Below are positions 24,667-32,108 of a DNA stretch of 64,000 nucleotides, piece by piece. The notes beneath the pieces are model-generated. The model saw nothing but the letters and a program-made list of their open reading frames with translations. It was not told where the DNA came from and made no database searches. The stretch's first letter is position 1, and each line of letters opens with the position of its first letter. This stretch comes from Raineyella fluvialis (lineage in GTDB: Bacteria; Actinomycetota; Actinomycetes; Propionibacteriales; Propionibacteriaceae). The translations under genes and the position numbers were made by a program. The stretch spans positions 744,001-808,000 of the forward strand of contig NZ_CP045725.1 in NCBI RefSeq assembly GCF_009646095.1. The letters run 5' to 3'.

Positions 24667-26427
24667 ATGTGCAACGGTGTCGTGCTCGGAGTGGACATCG
24701 GGACGTCCAGCACGAAAGCGGTCGCCCTGGGCCTCGACGGACGGATCCTGGGCACCGCCACCCGCCTGCACGGGGTCGAGCGTGACCAGCCCGGACAGGT
24801 GTCGATGGACGGCGAGATGTGGTGGGCCGAGTTCGTCGACCTCTGCACGGAGCTGAGCCTGCACGCCCCCGAGGGCTTCGCCGCCGTCGGCGTCTCCGGC
24901 ATGGGACCGACACTGATGCTGTGTGACGACGAGGGACACGGCGTCGCCTCCGCCGCCCTGTACGGCGTGGACTCCCGATCGGTGGAGCAGATCCGGCAAC
25001 TGGAGGACCTCTTCGGTGCCGACGAGATCTACCGCACCGGGGATTCCTACCTCTCCACACAGTCCGTCGGCCCGAAGTTCGCCTGGTTCCGCCAGCACCG
25101 ACCCGAGGCGTACGCGTCGGCGCGGACCTTCCACATGCCGGCAAGCCTGCTGGTGCAGCGACTGACGGGCGAGTACGTCCTCGACCACCAGTCGGCAGGC
25201 CAGTGCACCCCGCTCTACGACTCCGGTCGGCTGGACTGGTATCCCGACCGGTGCGAGCTGGTCGCCCCGGGCATCACCTTCCCGCGGCTCGCCTGGGCCG
25301 GTGACCGCGCCGGCGAGGTCACCTCCGCCGTCGCCGCAGGCGTGCCGGGCCTGCGGGCCGGGGCCCCGGTCACCGTCGGCAGCATCGACGCCTGGGCCGA
25401 GGCGTACTCCGTCGGCGCGACCGATGTCGGGGACCTGATGGTGATGTACGGGACGACGATGTGTCTCGTCGCCACGCAGGATCATCGGGTCCGCCACCCG
25501 ATGATCTGGGGCAGTCCCGGCCTGGAGCCGGGGCGCTGGAGCCTGTCCGGCGGGATGGGGACGTCCGGCGCCATCACCGCCTGGATGCGGGACCTGCTCG
25601 GCTCCTCGACGTACGACAGCCTCACCTGCGACGCGTCGGCCTCCGGGCCGGGGGCACGGGGGCTACTGATGCTGCCGTACTTCGACGGGGAACGGACGCC
25701 GATCCTCGACCCTGGGGCGCGGGGGACGATCTGCGGGCTCACCGTGCGCCACACCCGCGGGGACCTGTTCCGGGCCACCCTCGAGTCGGTCGGCTACGCC
25801 GTCCGCCACCATCTGGAGGCGTTCCGGGAGGCGGGAGTCGGACCGGACCGGGCCGTGGCGGTGGGCGGCGGGGTGCGCTCCTCCCTGTCGGCCCAGCTCG
25901 TCAGCGACATCACCGGCCTGCCGCAGCAGATCACCCGCGTCACCATCGGCGCCTCGTACGGCGACGCCCACCTGGCCGCCCGGCTGGTCACCGATGTCCC
26001 CGCGGTGGCGGAGTGGAACCCCGTCGTCCGCATCATCGAGCCCTGCCCCGAGCCCGCGTACGAGGAGTTGTACGGGCTCTACCGCCAGCTGTACGAGGCC
26101 ACCAGCGGGATCCAGCACGCCCTGGCGGCCTACGGGCCAGGGACACGAAAAGGGCCGAAGACCTGTCGGTCTCCAGCCCTGTGGATGTCGGTTGACGGAC
26201 CGCGCTGTCCGCCACCAGGAAATCTCAGAAACGCACGCCGTAGTCGGTGGACTTGGCCTGCTCCGCGCCCAGCTGACGGAAGCCGTTCAGCCAGATGTCG
26301 ACGAGGGACTTCTTGGGGGTCTCGTTGCGGTCCTGCATGGGGTTCTCCTTCTCGTACGCTCCCGGATCCGACATCACCGGGACATGCAAAAGGGGCCTCC
26401 CCGGTGAACCGGTTCGTGCCCCTTTGA
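24667..26427 (+). CDS. FGGY-family carbohydrate kinase (xylulokinase-like) with abnormal C-terminal extension
   Basis: The first ~490 residues are a normal FGGY kinase: VVLGVDIGTSSTKAVALG at the N-terminus, HMPASLLVQRLTGEYVLDHQSAG, MMYGTTMCLV-like adenosine pocket sequence, and AVGGGVRSSLSAQLVSDITGLPQQ in the C-lobe. Family members end near LYRQLYEATSGIQHALAAYG (about 26130). Here the frame runs on for about 95 codons to 26427. That tail is low-complexity, reads through the terminator of the opposite-strand peptide gene and covers that gene completely. A single extra base near 26131 would instead end the protein at 26195. The tail is probably not real protein. It is divergent from the carboxylase with a 230-base shared control region that shows no site I can name. 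Confidence 0.8.
   Translation: MCNGVVLGVDIGTSSTKAVALGLDGRILGTATRLHGVERDQPGQVSMDGEMWWAEFVDLCTELSLHAPEGFAAVGVSGMGPTLMLCDDEGHGVASAALYGVDSRSVEQIRQLEDLFGADEIYRTGDSYLSTQSVGPKFAWFRQHRPEAYASARTFHMPASLLVQRLTGEYVLDHQSAGQCTPLYDSGRLDWYPDRCELVAPGITFPRLAWAGDRAGEVTSAVAAGVPGLRAGAPVTVGSIDAWAEAYSVGATDVGDLMVMYGTTMCLVATQDHRVRHPMIWGSPGLEPGRWSLSGGMGTSGAITAWMRDLLGSSTYDSLTCDASASGPGARGLLMLPYFDGERTPILDPGARGTICGLTVRHTRGDLFRATLESVGYAVRHHLEAFREAGVGPDRAVAVGGGVRSSLSAQLVSDITGLPQQITRVTIGASYGDAHLAARLVTDVPAVAEWNPVVRIIEPCPEPAYEELYGLYRQLYEATSGIQHALAAYGPGTRKGPKTCRSPALWMSVDGPRCPPPGNLRNARRSRWTWPAPRPADGSRSARCRRGTSWGSRCGPAWGSPSRTLPDPTSPGHAKGASPVNRFVPL
26148..26180 (-). terminator. Intrinsic terminator of the small-peptide gene 1
   Basis: On the minus strand a stem of AGGGC plus GGAGACC pairs with GGTCTTC plus GCCCT around a GACA loop and is followed by TTTT. 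It lies 45 bases after the stop of the peptide gene at 26225. Its presence supports a genuine short minus-strand transcript. Confidence 0.75.
26225..26338 (-). CDS. Uncharacterised 37-residue peptide, paired copy 1
   Basis: The peptide begins MQDRNETPKKS and ends STDYGVRF, with a central W-x-x-GFR. AAGGAG sits seven bases before the ATG. It is 19/37 identical, with no gaps, to the peptide at 26498-26611: MQDR, ET, KKS, W16, GFR (19-21), Q27, K29 and the C-terminal GVRF are shared. No signal peptide, membrane segment or cysteine is present; the middle (11-31) looks like an amphipathic helix. It has its own -10 box, hairpin leader and terminator. I do not recognise the family. An in-frame upstream ATG at 26374 would add 12 residues but is less likely given the ribosome site. 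Confidence 0.75.
   Translation of the reverse strand: MQDRNETPKKSLVDIWLNGFRQLGAEQAKSTDYGVRF
26388..26425 (-). promoter_or_regulatory. Hairpin leader of peptide gene 1 (attenuator-like)
   Basis: On the minus strand AAAGGGGC pairs with GCCCCTTTT, and an inner CCGG-TTCA-CCGG hairpin sits inside. The outer stem followed by TTTT has terminator form and lies between the promoter and the ribosome site. It starts within a few bases of the transcript start predicted from the -10 box. The second peptide gene carries the same two-tier structure at 26664-26702, followed in both cases by CATGTC. Confidence 0.65.
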
Positions 26428-26435
26428 CGTGGTAA

Positions 26436-26441
26436 ATACTA
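26436..26441 (-). promoter_or_regulatory. -10 element of peptide gene 1
   Basis: TAGTAT on the minus strand ends 10 bases before the hairpin leader, so transcription should begin right at the hairpin. No good -35 hexamer is visible 16-18 bases upstream, so activator dependence or an alternative sigma factor is possible. Confidence 0.45.
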
Positions 26442-26497
26442 CGCCCTCCGCAGATCGGTCCCGCCGGGGGGTAGCCCTTCGTCTCGGGGGCGGCGGC

Positions 26498-26611
26498 TCA
26501 GAACCGCACGCCGTGTTCCAGGGCCTTGGACTGGGCCTCAGCGATCTCGCGGAACCCGTCCATCCAGAGTTCGGTGAAGGACTTCTTCGAGGTCTCCTGA
26601 CGATCCTGCAT
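26498..26611 (-). CDS. Uncharacterised 37-residue peptide, paired copy 2
   Basis: The peptide begins MQDRQETSKKS and ends ALEHGVRF. Length is identical to copy 1 and the conserved positions are listed there. AGAAGGAG lies seven bases before the ATG. Substitutions between the copies are mostly conservative (D/E, L/I, K and R kept), which argues for selection on protein sequence rather than a chance open frame. It is upstream of copy 1 in the direction of transcription, with 159 bases between the two coding regions. Each copy has a separate promoter and leader, so they could be expressed under different conditions. Function unknown. Confidence 0.75.
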   Translation of the reverse strand: MQDRQETSKKSFTELWMDGFREIAEAQSKALEHGVRF

Positions 26612-26663
26612 GACTGTCTCCTTCTTACGGGTTTGTCGTCGGTCGGCAGATCGGCGACATGAC

Positions 26664-26702
26664 AGAAGGGGTCGGCCCGGTGTCCCGGAACCTTCCCCTT
26701 CG
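26664..26702 (-). promoter_or_regulatory. Hairpin leader of peptide gene 2
   Basis: On the minus strand GAAGGGG pairs with CCCCTTC and encloses a CCGG-GACA-CCGG hairpin. Layout and following CATGTC match the leader of peptide gene 1, while the loop differs (GACA versus TTCA). The structure begins about 8 bases after the -10 box at 26711-26716, so it is the very 5' end of the transcript. Confidence 0.6.
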
Positions 26703-26710
26703 ACAGCCTC

Positions 26711-26739
26711 AGTTTATGACTCCTACAAAACTAAATCAA
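26711..26739 (-). promoter_or_regulatory. Sigma-70-type promoter of peptide gene 2
   Basis: TTGATT (26734-26739) and TAAACT (26711-26716) on the minus strand are separated by exactly 17 bases. It is one of the clearest housekeeping promoters in the window and sits in an unusually AT-rich patch of 40 bases. Confidence 0.7.
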
Positions 26740-26761
26740 TGACCCGTGCCACCTCGAGGCG

Positions 26762-27544
26762 TCACAGTCCCACGCCGTCGACCGTCAGCTCGAGCCGCTC
26801 GGTGTAGAACGCCAGGAGGCCCTTGACCGGGAGCCCGTCGTGCAGCGGCTCCTCGTACGACCAGACGACGTCGGGCAGGGTCTCGTCACCCACGCTCGCC
26901 GACCAGTACGAGGCCCGGCCCTTGTAGGCGCACACGGTGTGGGAATCGGTGGGCACCAGCAGGTCGGTGGCGACGTCCTCGCGGGGTATGTAGTACCGAG
27001 GGCTGAGTCCGGTCTCGAAGAGCACGATCGCCCGCCTGGTGTCCGCCAGGACCAGCCCGCGATGGCTGACCACCACGTGCCGGTCGGTGGGCAGACAGTC
27101 GATCCTCGAGAACGGGTCGCGCGGACTTCCTATCGCCTGCTGGTCCTCCTCGAGCCACTGGTCGAAGGCGGTCCAGTCGAGGACGACCATCCCGGCCAGG
27201 TCGGGGTCCGCCGGTCGGAAGGCGGCGCCGACCAGGTCGCGCTCCGGTAGTCGTACGGTCAGCGACCCACCCGGAGTGCTGTGCAGGGTGAAGGGGTCCC
27301 GCGGGGTGAGGATACCCGGCCTGCCCTCCGGGGCCGGCCGCTCGTCGGGGACGAGATCCCCGACGAGGTCGGCCTCAGGCACGGCGTAGGACGGCACCAC
27401 CCGCCGGGGCTCCCAGACGAGGACGGCGGCCCGGCTGTCCACCACGGTTCGGTCCCCGGACAGAGCCCTGATCCGTTTCGGCGTCGGTTCGAAGCGCAGC
27501 TGCTCCCGGGCTCCGGCGAGCAGGTCCTGTACGCGAGTGGCCAT
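26762..27544 (-). CDS. DUF427 domain protein, two tandem copies
   Basis: The 260-residue protein carries two DUF427 units. The first (about 30-120) has VVDSRAAVLVWEPRRVVPSYAVPE. The second (about 160-255) has VLADTRRAIVLFETGLSPRYYIPREDV and YKGRASYWS. The family is widespread in Actinobacteria and of unknown biochemical role; I know of no proven activity. The gene ends 23 bases before the peptide-gene-2 promoter and lies downstream of the Nramp-related transporter, 15 bases away, so it may belong to that operon. Confidence 0.88.
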   Translation of the reverse strand: MATRVQDLLAGAREQLRFEPTPKRIRALSGDRTVVDSRAAVLVWEPRRVVPSYAVPEADLVGDLVPDERPAPEGRPGILTPRDPFTLHSTPGGSLTVRLPERDLVGAAFRPADPDLAGMVVLDWTAFDQWLEEDQQAIGSPRDPFSRIDCLPTDRHVVVSHRGLVLADTRRAIVLFETGLSPRYYIPREDVATDLLVPTDSHTVCAYKGRASYWSASVGDETLPDVVWSYEEPLHDGLPVKGLLAFYTERLELTVDGVGL

Positions 27545-27559
27545 GCCCCCAGTGTGACC

Positions 27560-28855
27560 TCACTGGCCGAAGAAGGTCAGCCACAGCATCGCCGCGATGC
27601 ACACCACGACCAGGGCGATGACGATGTAGTAGACCGACGTCACCGCCCGCCCGGCGACGTAGGTCCCCATCAGCCGTGAGTCGCGCGCGATGCCGGCCAT
27701 GTAGGCAAGCAGCGGCAGTAGCAGGACCGCATTGAGCACCTGGGTGAGCACGAGGATGGGAACCAGGGAGACCCCCGGCAGCAGGACCAGCACGACCCCG
27801 ACCACGGTCACTGCGGCGAAGGTCCCGTAGAACAGCGGCGCCTCGCGCGGACTGTCGTCCAACGCGGCCGGCCGACCGGCGACGTCGCAGACGGAGTAGG
27901 CCGTCGACAAGGGCAGGATCGAGGCGGCCAGTAGTGCGGCACCGAGCAGCCCCACGGCGAAGAGCATCTCGGCGAGTGGACCGGCGAGCGGCTGGAGGGC
28001 CACGGCGGCGCTGGCGGCGTCGGTGATCTCGATCCCGTGCGCGTGCATCGTGGCGGCGGTGGCGACGACGACGAAGAAGCCGATGACGCCGGTGAGGATG
28101 GCCCCGGTGACAACGTCGATCCGCAGCAGGCCGAGTTCCTTGGTGCCGAGCTTCTTGTCGACCGCGTACGACTGGATGAACGCCAGGCCCCACGGTGCCA
28201 GGGTGGTGCCGAAGGTCGCGGTGATGATCAGGACGGCGTCGCGGGTGAGCGGCATCCGCGGGACAACCATGCCCTGCACGGCGGCCCCCCAGTCGGGACC
28301 GGAGAGGAAACCCGCGCCGACGTACGCCAGGAAGACCGCTGAGAGGACGATCAGCACCCGCTCCACGCCCCGGAAGCCACCGCGCAGCACCAGCATCGAC
28401 ACCGCGATAGCCGCGATCGGCACGGAGATGTAGCGGGAGACCCCGAAGATCTCGGTGCCGGCGGCGATGCCCGCGAACTCGGCGGTGGTGGTGCCGATGT
28501 TCGCGACGACGAGGGCGGCAATGCTCAGCACCCCCGCCCTGGCACCGTAGCGCTGCCGGATCAGGCCCGCCAGGCCCTGCCCGGTCACCACACCGATCCG
28601 CGCGCCGAGGTCCTGGAAGAGGATGAGGGCGATGGTCGAGACGACCAGGACCCAGAGCAACTCGTAGCCGTACGAGGCGCCCAGCGAGGAGTACGTGGTG
28701 ATGCCGGCGGGATCGTCGTCCGAGAGGCCGGCGATGAGGCCTGGGCCGACCACGGCCCCCAGGGCGGTAGCACTCATGGCCATCCGGCGCAGGCGTCCGA
28801 CCCTGGTGGTCCCGGCCTCCTCGGTCGTCTCGACCTGTTGCGTCAGGGTGTTCAT
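27560..28855 (-). CDS. Nramp-family divalent metal transporter, Nramp-related Mg2+ transporter type
   Basis: The 431-residue protein has about 11 membrane segments and the Nramp fold. The metal-site motif of TM1 is DPAG (48-51) instead of DPGN, and TM6 has APW (near 220-222) instead of MPH. It therefore lacks the methionine and histidine of manganese/iron Nramps. This change is the hallmark of Nramp-related Mg2+ transporters (NRMTs). Its start overlaps by four bases the stop of an MgtE_N-CBS protein, whose domains sense Mg2+ in MgtE channels. Mg2+ (or Mn2+) import is inferred. The longer open frame to 29119 is antisense noise. Confidence 0.85.
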   Translation of the reverse strand: MNTLTQQVETTEEAGTTRVGRLRRMAMSATALGAVVGPGLIAGLSDDDPAGITTYSSLGASYGYELLWVLVVSTIALILFQDLGARIGVVTGQGLAGLIRQRYGARAGVLSIAALVVANIGTTTAEFAGIAAGTEIFGVSRYISVPIAAIAVSMLVLRGGFRGVERVLIVLSAVFLAYVGAGFLSGPDWGAAVQGMVVPRMPLTRDAVLIITATFGTTLAPWGLAFIQSYAVDKKLGTKELGLLRIDVVTGAILTGVIGFFVVVATAATMHAHGIEITDAASAAVALQPLAGPLAEMLFAVGLLGAALLAASILPLSTAYSVCDVAGRPAALDDSPREAPLFYGTFAAVTVVGVVLVLLPGVSLVPILVLTQVLNAVLLLPLLAYMAGIARDSRLMGTYVAGRAVTSVYYIVIALVVVCIAAMLWLTFFGQ

Positions 28856-30149
28856 GCGTTCCCTCCCTTGAAGCGCTGCCACGGCCAGCGGCGTTCGATC
28901 TGGCCTAGGGCGTCGATGAGGTCGTCGGCCAGGATCCGGCCGAGCGGCCGGTTGTCCTCGTCCACCACGACGACTGAGGCCCCGGTGTTGCTCTGGACGG
29001 CCTCCACGACGTCGTCCAGCGGCGCGTCGGCGGGCACGGTGGTGGGCCAGGGGCCCCGATGAGCTCGGCCAGCGGACGAGCGGGGTCCTCGCCCAGGAGG
29101 TCGAGGGCGCTGACGTCATCGACCAGGGAACCCGCGTCGTCGACGAGGAGCACCACGTCCGACTGGCCCGAGTCGCCGCGCGCCTCGCGCAGGGCCCGCA
29201 CCGCGTCCGCCACTGTCGAGTCGGCTGGGACGACCAGCATCGCCGACGTCATCATGCCGCCGGCGGTGTCCTCGTCGAACCCCAGCAGGGAACGCAGCTC
29301 CCCCTCGTCCTCCTCGGCCAGCGCCTCGAGCAGGGTCTCCCGCTCGTCACTGGAGAGTTCACGCAGGGCCTCGACGGCCTCGTCCGGCTCCATCGTGGCG
29401 AGCAGTTCGGCGGCCCGTTCGACGTCGACGTCGCCGAGCACGCTCGCGGAGTCCTCGGCGGACATCAGCTCCAGGGCGTCGGCGGCGTCCTCGGTGTCGA
29501 GGTCGTCCATCAGCTCCTGCCGCTCGCTGCGGCCCAGATCGCCCAGCAGGTCGGCGAGGTCGGCCGGCGTGAGGAGCCGGAGCTGGGTGTTCGGGACGTC
29601 GATCTGGACGCCCTTCTCCTCCGAGACGGCCATCGAGTGGATGCCGGCCCAGTCCAGCACGACCGACGGCGACGGGTGCCGGCCCCGGCTCCCCGGCAGG
29701 GCCCGGCGCAGGAAGGTGGTCCAGGAGGTGTCCACGGCCACCAGCCGCCAGCCGTCGCCGACGTCGCTGAGATAGAGGTCGGAGGCCCGGACCACCTGGA
29801 CCCCGTGCAGGTCGACCAGTTGGTGGTCGACGACGTCGTGGTAGAGCTGGATCTCCAGCGGGCGACGGCGCACGTCCTGCAGGTCGAACTTCGCCGCCTG
29901 CAGCCGCAGCTGGCCCTGCTCGACGCCGGCCACGTCCCGGCCGTGCAGCCAGACCCGGCGCGGTCCGATCTGTACGGTGAAACCGACGACCGGCGGGTGG
30001 GGATCACCGGCGAGCACGACGACGTCGTCCAGACGCCCGACCGGGGCCCCGTCCACCCCGCGGACCGGGCGGCCGACCAACCCGGCCACAGAGACCAGCA
30101 GCCCGGAGACTTCGCGACGTGCGACGGATTGTCGGCGTGGAGATTCCAT
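28852..30149 (-). pseudogene. MgtE N-domain/CBS protein with one-base frameshift
   Basis: Conceptual protein of about 432 residues. It has an N-terminal PRC-barrel-like part (PVGRLDDVVVLAGDPHPPVVGF), an MgtE_N helical superhelix (LADLLGDLGRSERQELMDDLDTEDAADALELM, roughly 175-280) and two CBS motifs. It has no MgtE membrane domain, so it is a soluble Mg2+-sensing-type partner for the coupled Nramp-related transporter. The frame breaks inside the second CBS at the GGGG run 29050-29053 (plus strand). One extra base restores ELIGAPWPTTVPADAPLDDV and the ATGA overlap with the transporter. Because everything else is intact, a consensus error is more likely than a true pseudogene. GGAGG precedes the ATG at 30149. 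Confidence 0.8.
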
Positions 30150-30348
30150 GTCTGCTGCCTCCCTCGCTGGGCTTGCGGCACCCGTTCCGGCGCCACGGAC
30201 GATCATCCTCTCCCCCTCCCCGACTGGCCAATCCCCCGGGGCTCCGGGAGTGGCGACCCGGCGGCCCAGTGTCACATCTTCCTAACAGGGTGGCCTTCGC
30301 CGCGGTGGCCTTCCCGATCGACCCGGCGCGGCACGTAACGTAGGGCAT

Positions 30349-30642
30349 GTGATTTTCAAGCGCGTGGGTGATGGCCGTCCCTACCCGGACCACGGGTACG
30401 TCCAGAAGCAGTGGGCCGCCATCCCTCCGCACCAGGTGCGGCTCGACCAACTGGTGACGACCAAGCGGACGCTGGACCTGGAGGCGCTGCTGGAGGAGGA
30501 CTCCACCTTCTACGGCGATCTGTTCGCCCATGTCGTCTCGTGGCACGGCGAGCTCTACCTGGAGGACGGTCTGCACCGGGCCCTGCGGGCGGCGCTCCAG
30601 CAACGTCAGACAATGCATGCGCGGGTGCTCGAACTCACCTAA
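30349..30642 (+). CDS. VapB-family-like conserved actinobacterial protein
   Basis: A 97-residue protein with the highly conserved opening IFKRVGDGRPYPDHGY and a LEDGLHRALRAALQQRQTMHARVLEL end. Databases label this group a VapB-type antitoxin, but no PIN toxin gene is adjacent. It is found with a LytR_C protein in many actinobacteria, as here. The central segment AHVVSWHGELYLEDG resembles a ParB/Srx-like nucleotide-binding pocket, which is my reading only. GTG start seven bases after a TAACGT hexamer, so possibly leaderless. Confidence 0.75.
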   Translation: MIFKRVGDGRPYPDHGYVQKQWAAIPPHQVRLDQLVTTKRTLDLEALLEEDSTFYGDLFAHVVSWHGELYLEDGLHRALRAALQQRQTMHARVLELT

Positions 30643-30683
30643 GATCCCGTTCACCCCGATCACCACCCCGCGAGGAGCCCGCG

Positions 30684-31220
30684 ATGGACGCCCAGAAGTT
30701 GTGGCGGGCCGCCCGCACGCCCTTGGTGTTGCTCGCCCTCATCGCGGTCGTCGCCCTCGGCACCCTCTGGGCCTGGCAAGAGATCCTCAAGCCACCGCCC
30801 GCCGCGCAACCGGCGCCCTGTGTTCCCCAGCAGGTGCGTGACGGCAAGCTGCTCTCCCAGCAGGTGACCGTCGCGGTGGACAACTCCGGCACGAAGCGGG
30901 GACTGGCCAGCCAGGTCGCACGCTCGCTGACGAGCCAGAAGTTCGTCGTCTCGAGCATCGGCAACTCGACCACCGTCTCCACCCAGGACATCGTGGTGCT
31001 CGGGTATGCCGTCGACGCGCCCGAGGTGAAGCTCGTGGCCGCCCAGTTCCCCAAGGCCGAGGTGCGGGCCGACACGAAGATGACCGACCACCTGGTCCGG
31101 GTCGTCGTGGGCGATCAGTTCGGCGGTATGAAGGACAAGGCCGCCGCGGCCATCGCGGTGGACGTCGGATCGGTGTGCCTCCCGGCGTTGCCGTCACCGT
31201 CGGCGTCACCCTCCCGCTGA
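30684..31220 (+). CDS. LytR C-terminal domain protein, membrane anchored
   Basis: The 178-residue protein has an N-terminal membrane helix (about 14-32, LVLLALIAVVALGTLWAW) and an extracellular LytR_C domain (about 55-165: VTVAVDNSGTKRGLASQVARSL, VLGYAVDAPEVKLVAAQFP). A short Pro/Ser-rich tail follows. LytR_C domains occur in cell-wall related proteins, but their ligand is unknown. GAGGAG lies 8-9 bases before the ATG. It follows the VapB-like gene by 41 bases on the same strand and probably shares its transcript. Confidence 0.8.
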   Translation: MDAQKLWRAARTPLVLLALIAVVALGTLWAWQEILKPPPAAQPAPCVPQQVRDGKLLSQQVTVAVDNSGTKRGLASQVARSLTSQKFVVSSIGNSTTVSTQDIVVLGYAVDAPEVKLVAAQFPKAEVRADTKMTDHLVRVVVGDQFGGMKDKAAAAIAVDVGSVCLPALPSPSASPSR

Positions 31221-31231
31221 AAGGATCTTTC

Positions 31232-32059
31232 ATGACCGCTCCTGTCGCCATCGTCACCGGCGGCTCGTCCGGAATCGGTGAGCTCACCGCCCACCAGCTG
31301 AACGAGCGCGGCTTCACCGTCTACGCCGCGGCGCGGCGGACGGACCGGATGAAGGGACTGGAGCGCAGCGGCATCCGTACCCGGGCACTGGACCTCACCG
31401 TCGACCGGTCGATGCAGGACCTCGTCGAGGGCGTCGTCGCCGAGCAGGGCCGGGTCGATCTACTGATCAACAACGCCGGGTTCGGTGCCTTCGGTGCGGT
31501 GGAGACCGTGGCGATGGCCGACGCGAAGGCCCAGTTCGAGGTGAACGTCTTCGGGCTGGCGAGGATGACCCAACTCGTCCTCCCCCACATGCGCGCCGCC
31601 CGCCGCGGCCGCGTCATCAACGTGTCGTCGATCGCCGGTTACGTCGCCGAACCGTACGGCGGCTGGTACCACGCCTCCAAGCATGCGGTGGAGGGGCTGT
31701 CGGACTGCCTGCGGATGGAGATGAAGCCCTTCGGCGTCGACATCATCCTGGTCGAGCCGGGCCCGGTCCGCACCGAGTGGAACGCCATCGCCGCCAACTC
31801 GCTGGTCGCGTCGTCGAAGGGCACCCCGTACGCCAAGCAGGCGAAGGCGACCCGCCGGGCGCTGAAGGCGATGAACTCCAGCATCCTCGCGGTGCCGGCT
31901 TCTCGCGTCGCGGAGGTCATCGTCACGGCGGCCCTGAATGAGAAGCCGTCGGCCCGCTACCCCGTCGGTCGGCGTGCGGCGGCCATCATGATCGCCGGGA
32001 AGTACCTGCCGACCAAGGCGGTCGACGCCGTCACGGGGCTGCTCTACCACGCCCGTTGA
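31232..32059 (+). CDS. Short-chain dehydrogenase/reductase
   Basis: The 275-residue classical SDR has the cofactor loop TGGSSGIG (8-15), NNAG (near 82) and the catalytic Ser in VSSIAGY with Tyr-x-x-x-Lys in YHASK (near 150). The RR pair after the second strand (AAARRTDR) favours NADP(H). Substrate cannot be told. AAAGGATC is a moderate ribosome site. The ORF follows the LytR_C gene by 11 bases. Confidence 0.88.
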   Translation: MTAPVAIVTGGSSGIGELTAHQLNERGFTVYAAARRTDRMKGLERSGIRTRALDLTVDRSMQDLVEGVVAEQGRVDLLINNAGFGAFGAVETVAMADAKAQFEVNVFGLARMTQLVLPHMRAARRGRVINVSSIAGYVAEPYGGWYHASKHAVEGLSDCLRMEMKPFGVDIILVEPGPVRTEWNAIAANSLVASSKGTPYAKQAKATRRALKAMNSSILAVPASRVAEVIVTAALNEKPSARYPVGRRAAAIMIAGKYLPTKAVDAVTGLLYHAR

Positions 32060-32108
32060 CCGGGGCGAAACCTACCGCTCACCCCTGAGGAGTACCTAGA
32101 CTCCGACC

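Noticed and set aside
24437-25144. N-terminal 236-residue extension of the carboxylase frame
   Set aside because: The extension is Arg/Pro-rich, antisense to the second FGGY kinase, and a GTG with a good ribosome site at 24436 begins exactly at the biotin carboxylase fold.
26429-26662. 77-codon plus-strand frame over peptide gene 2
   Set aside because: Antisense to the conserved peptide; lacks a ribosome site and any paralogy, while the minus-strand peptide has both.
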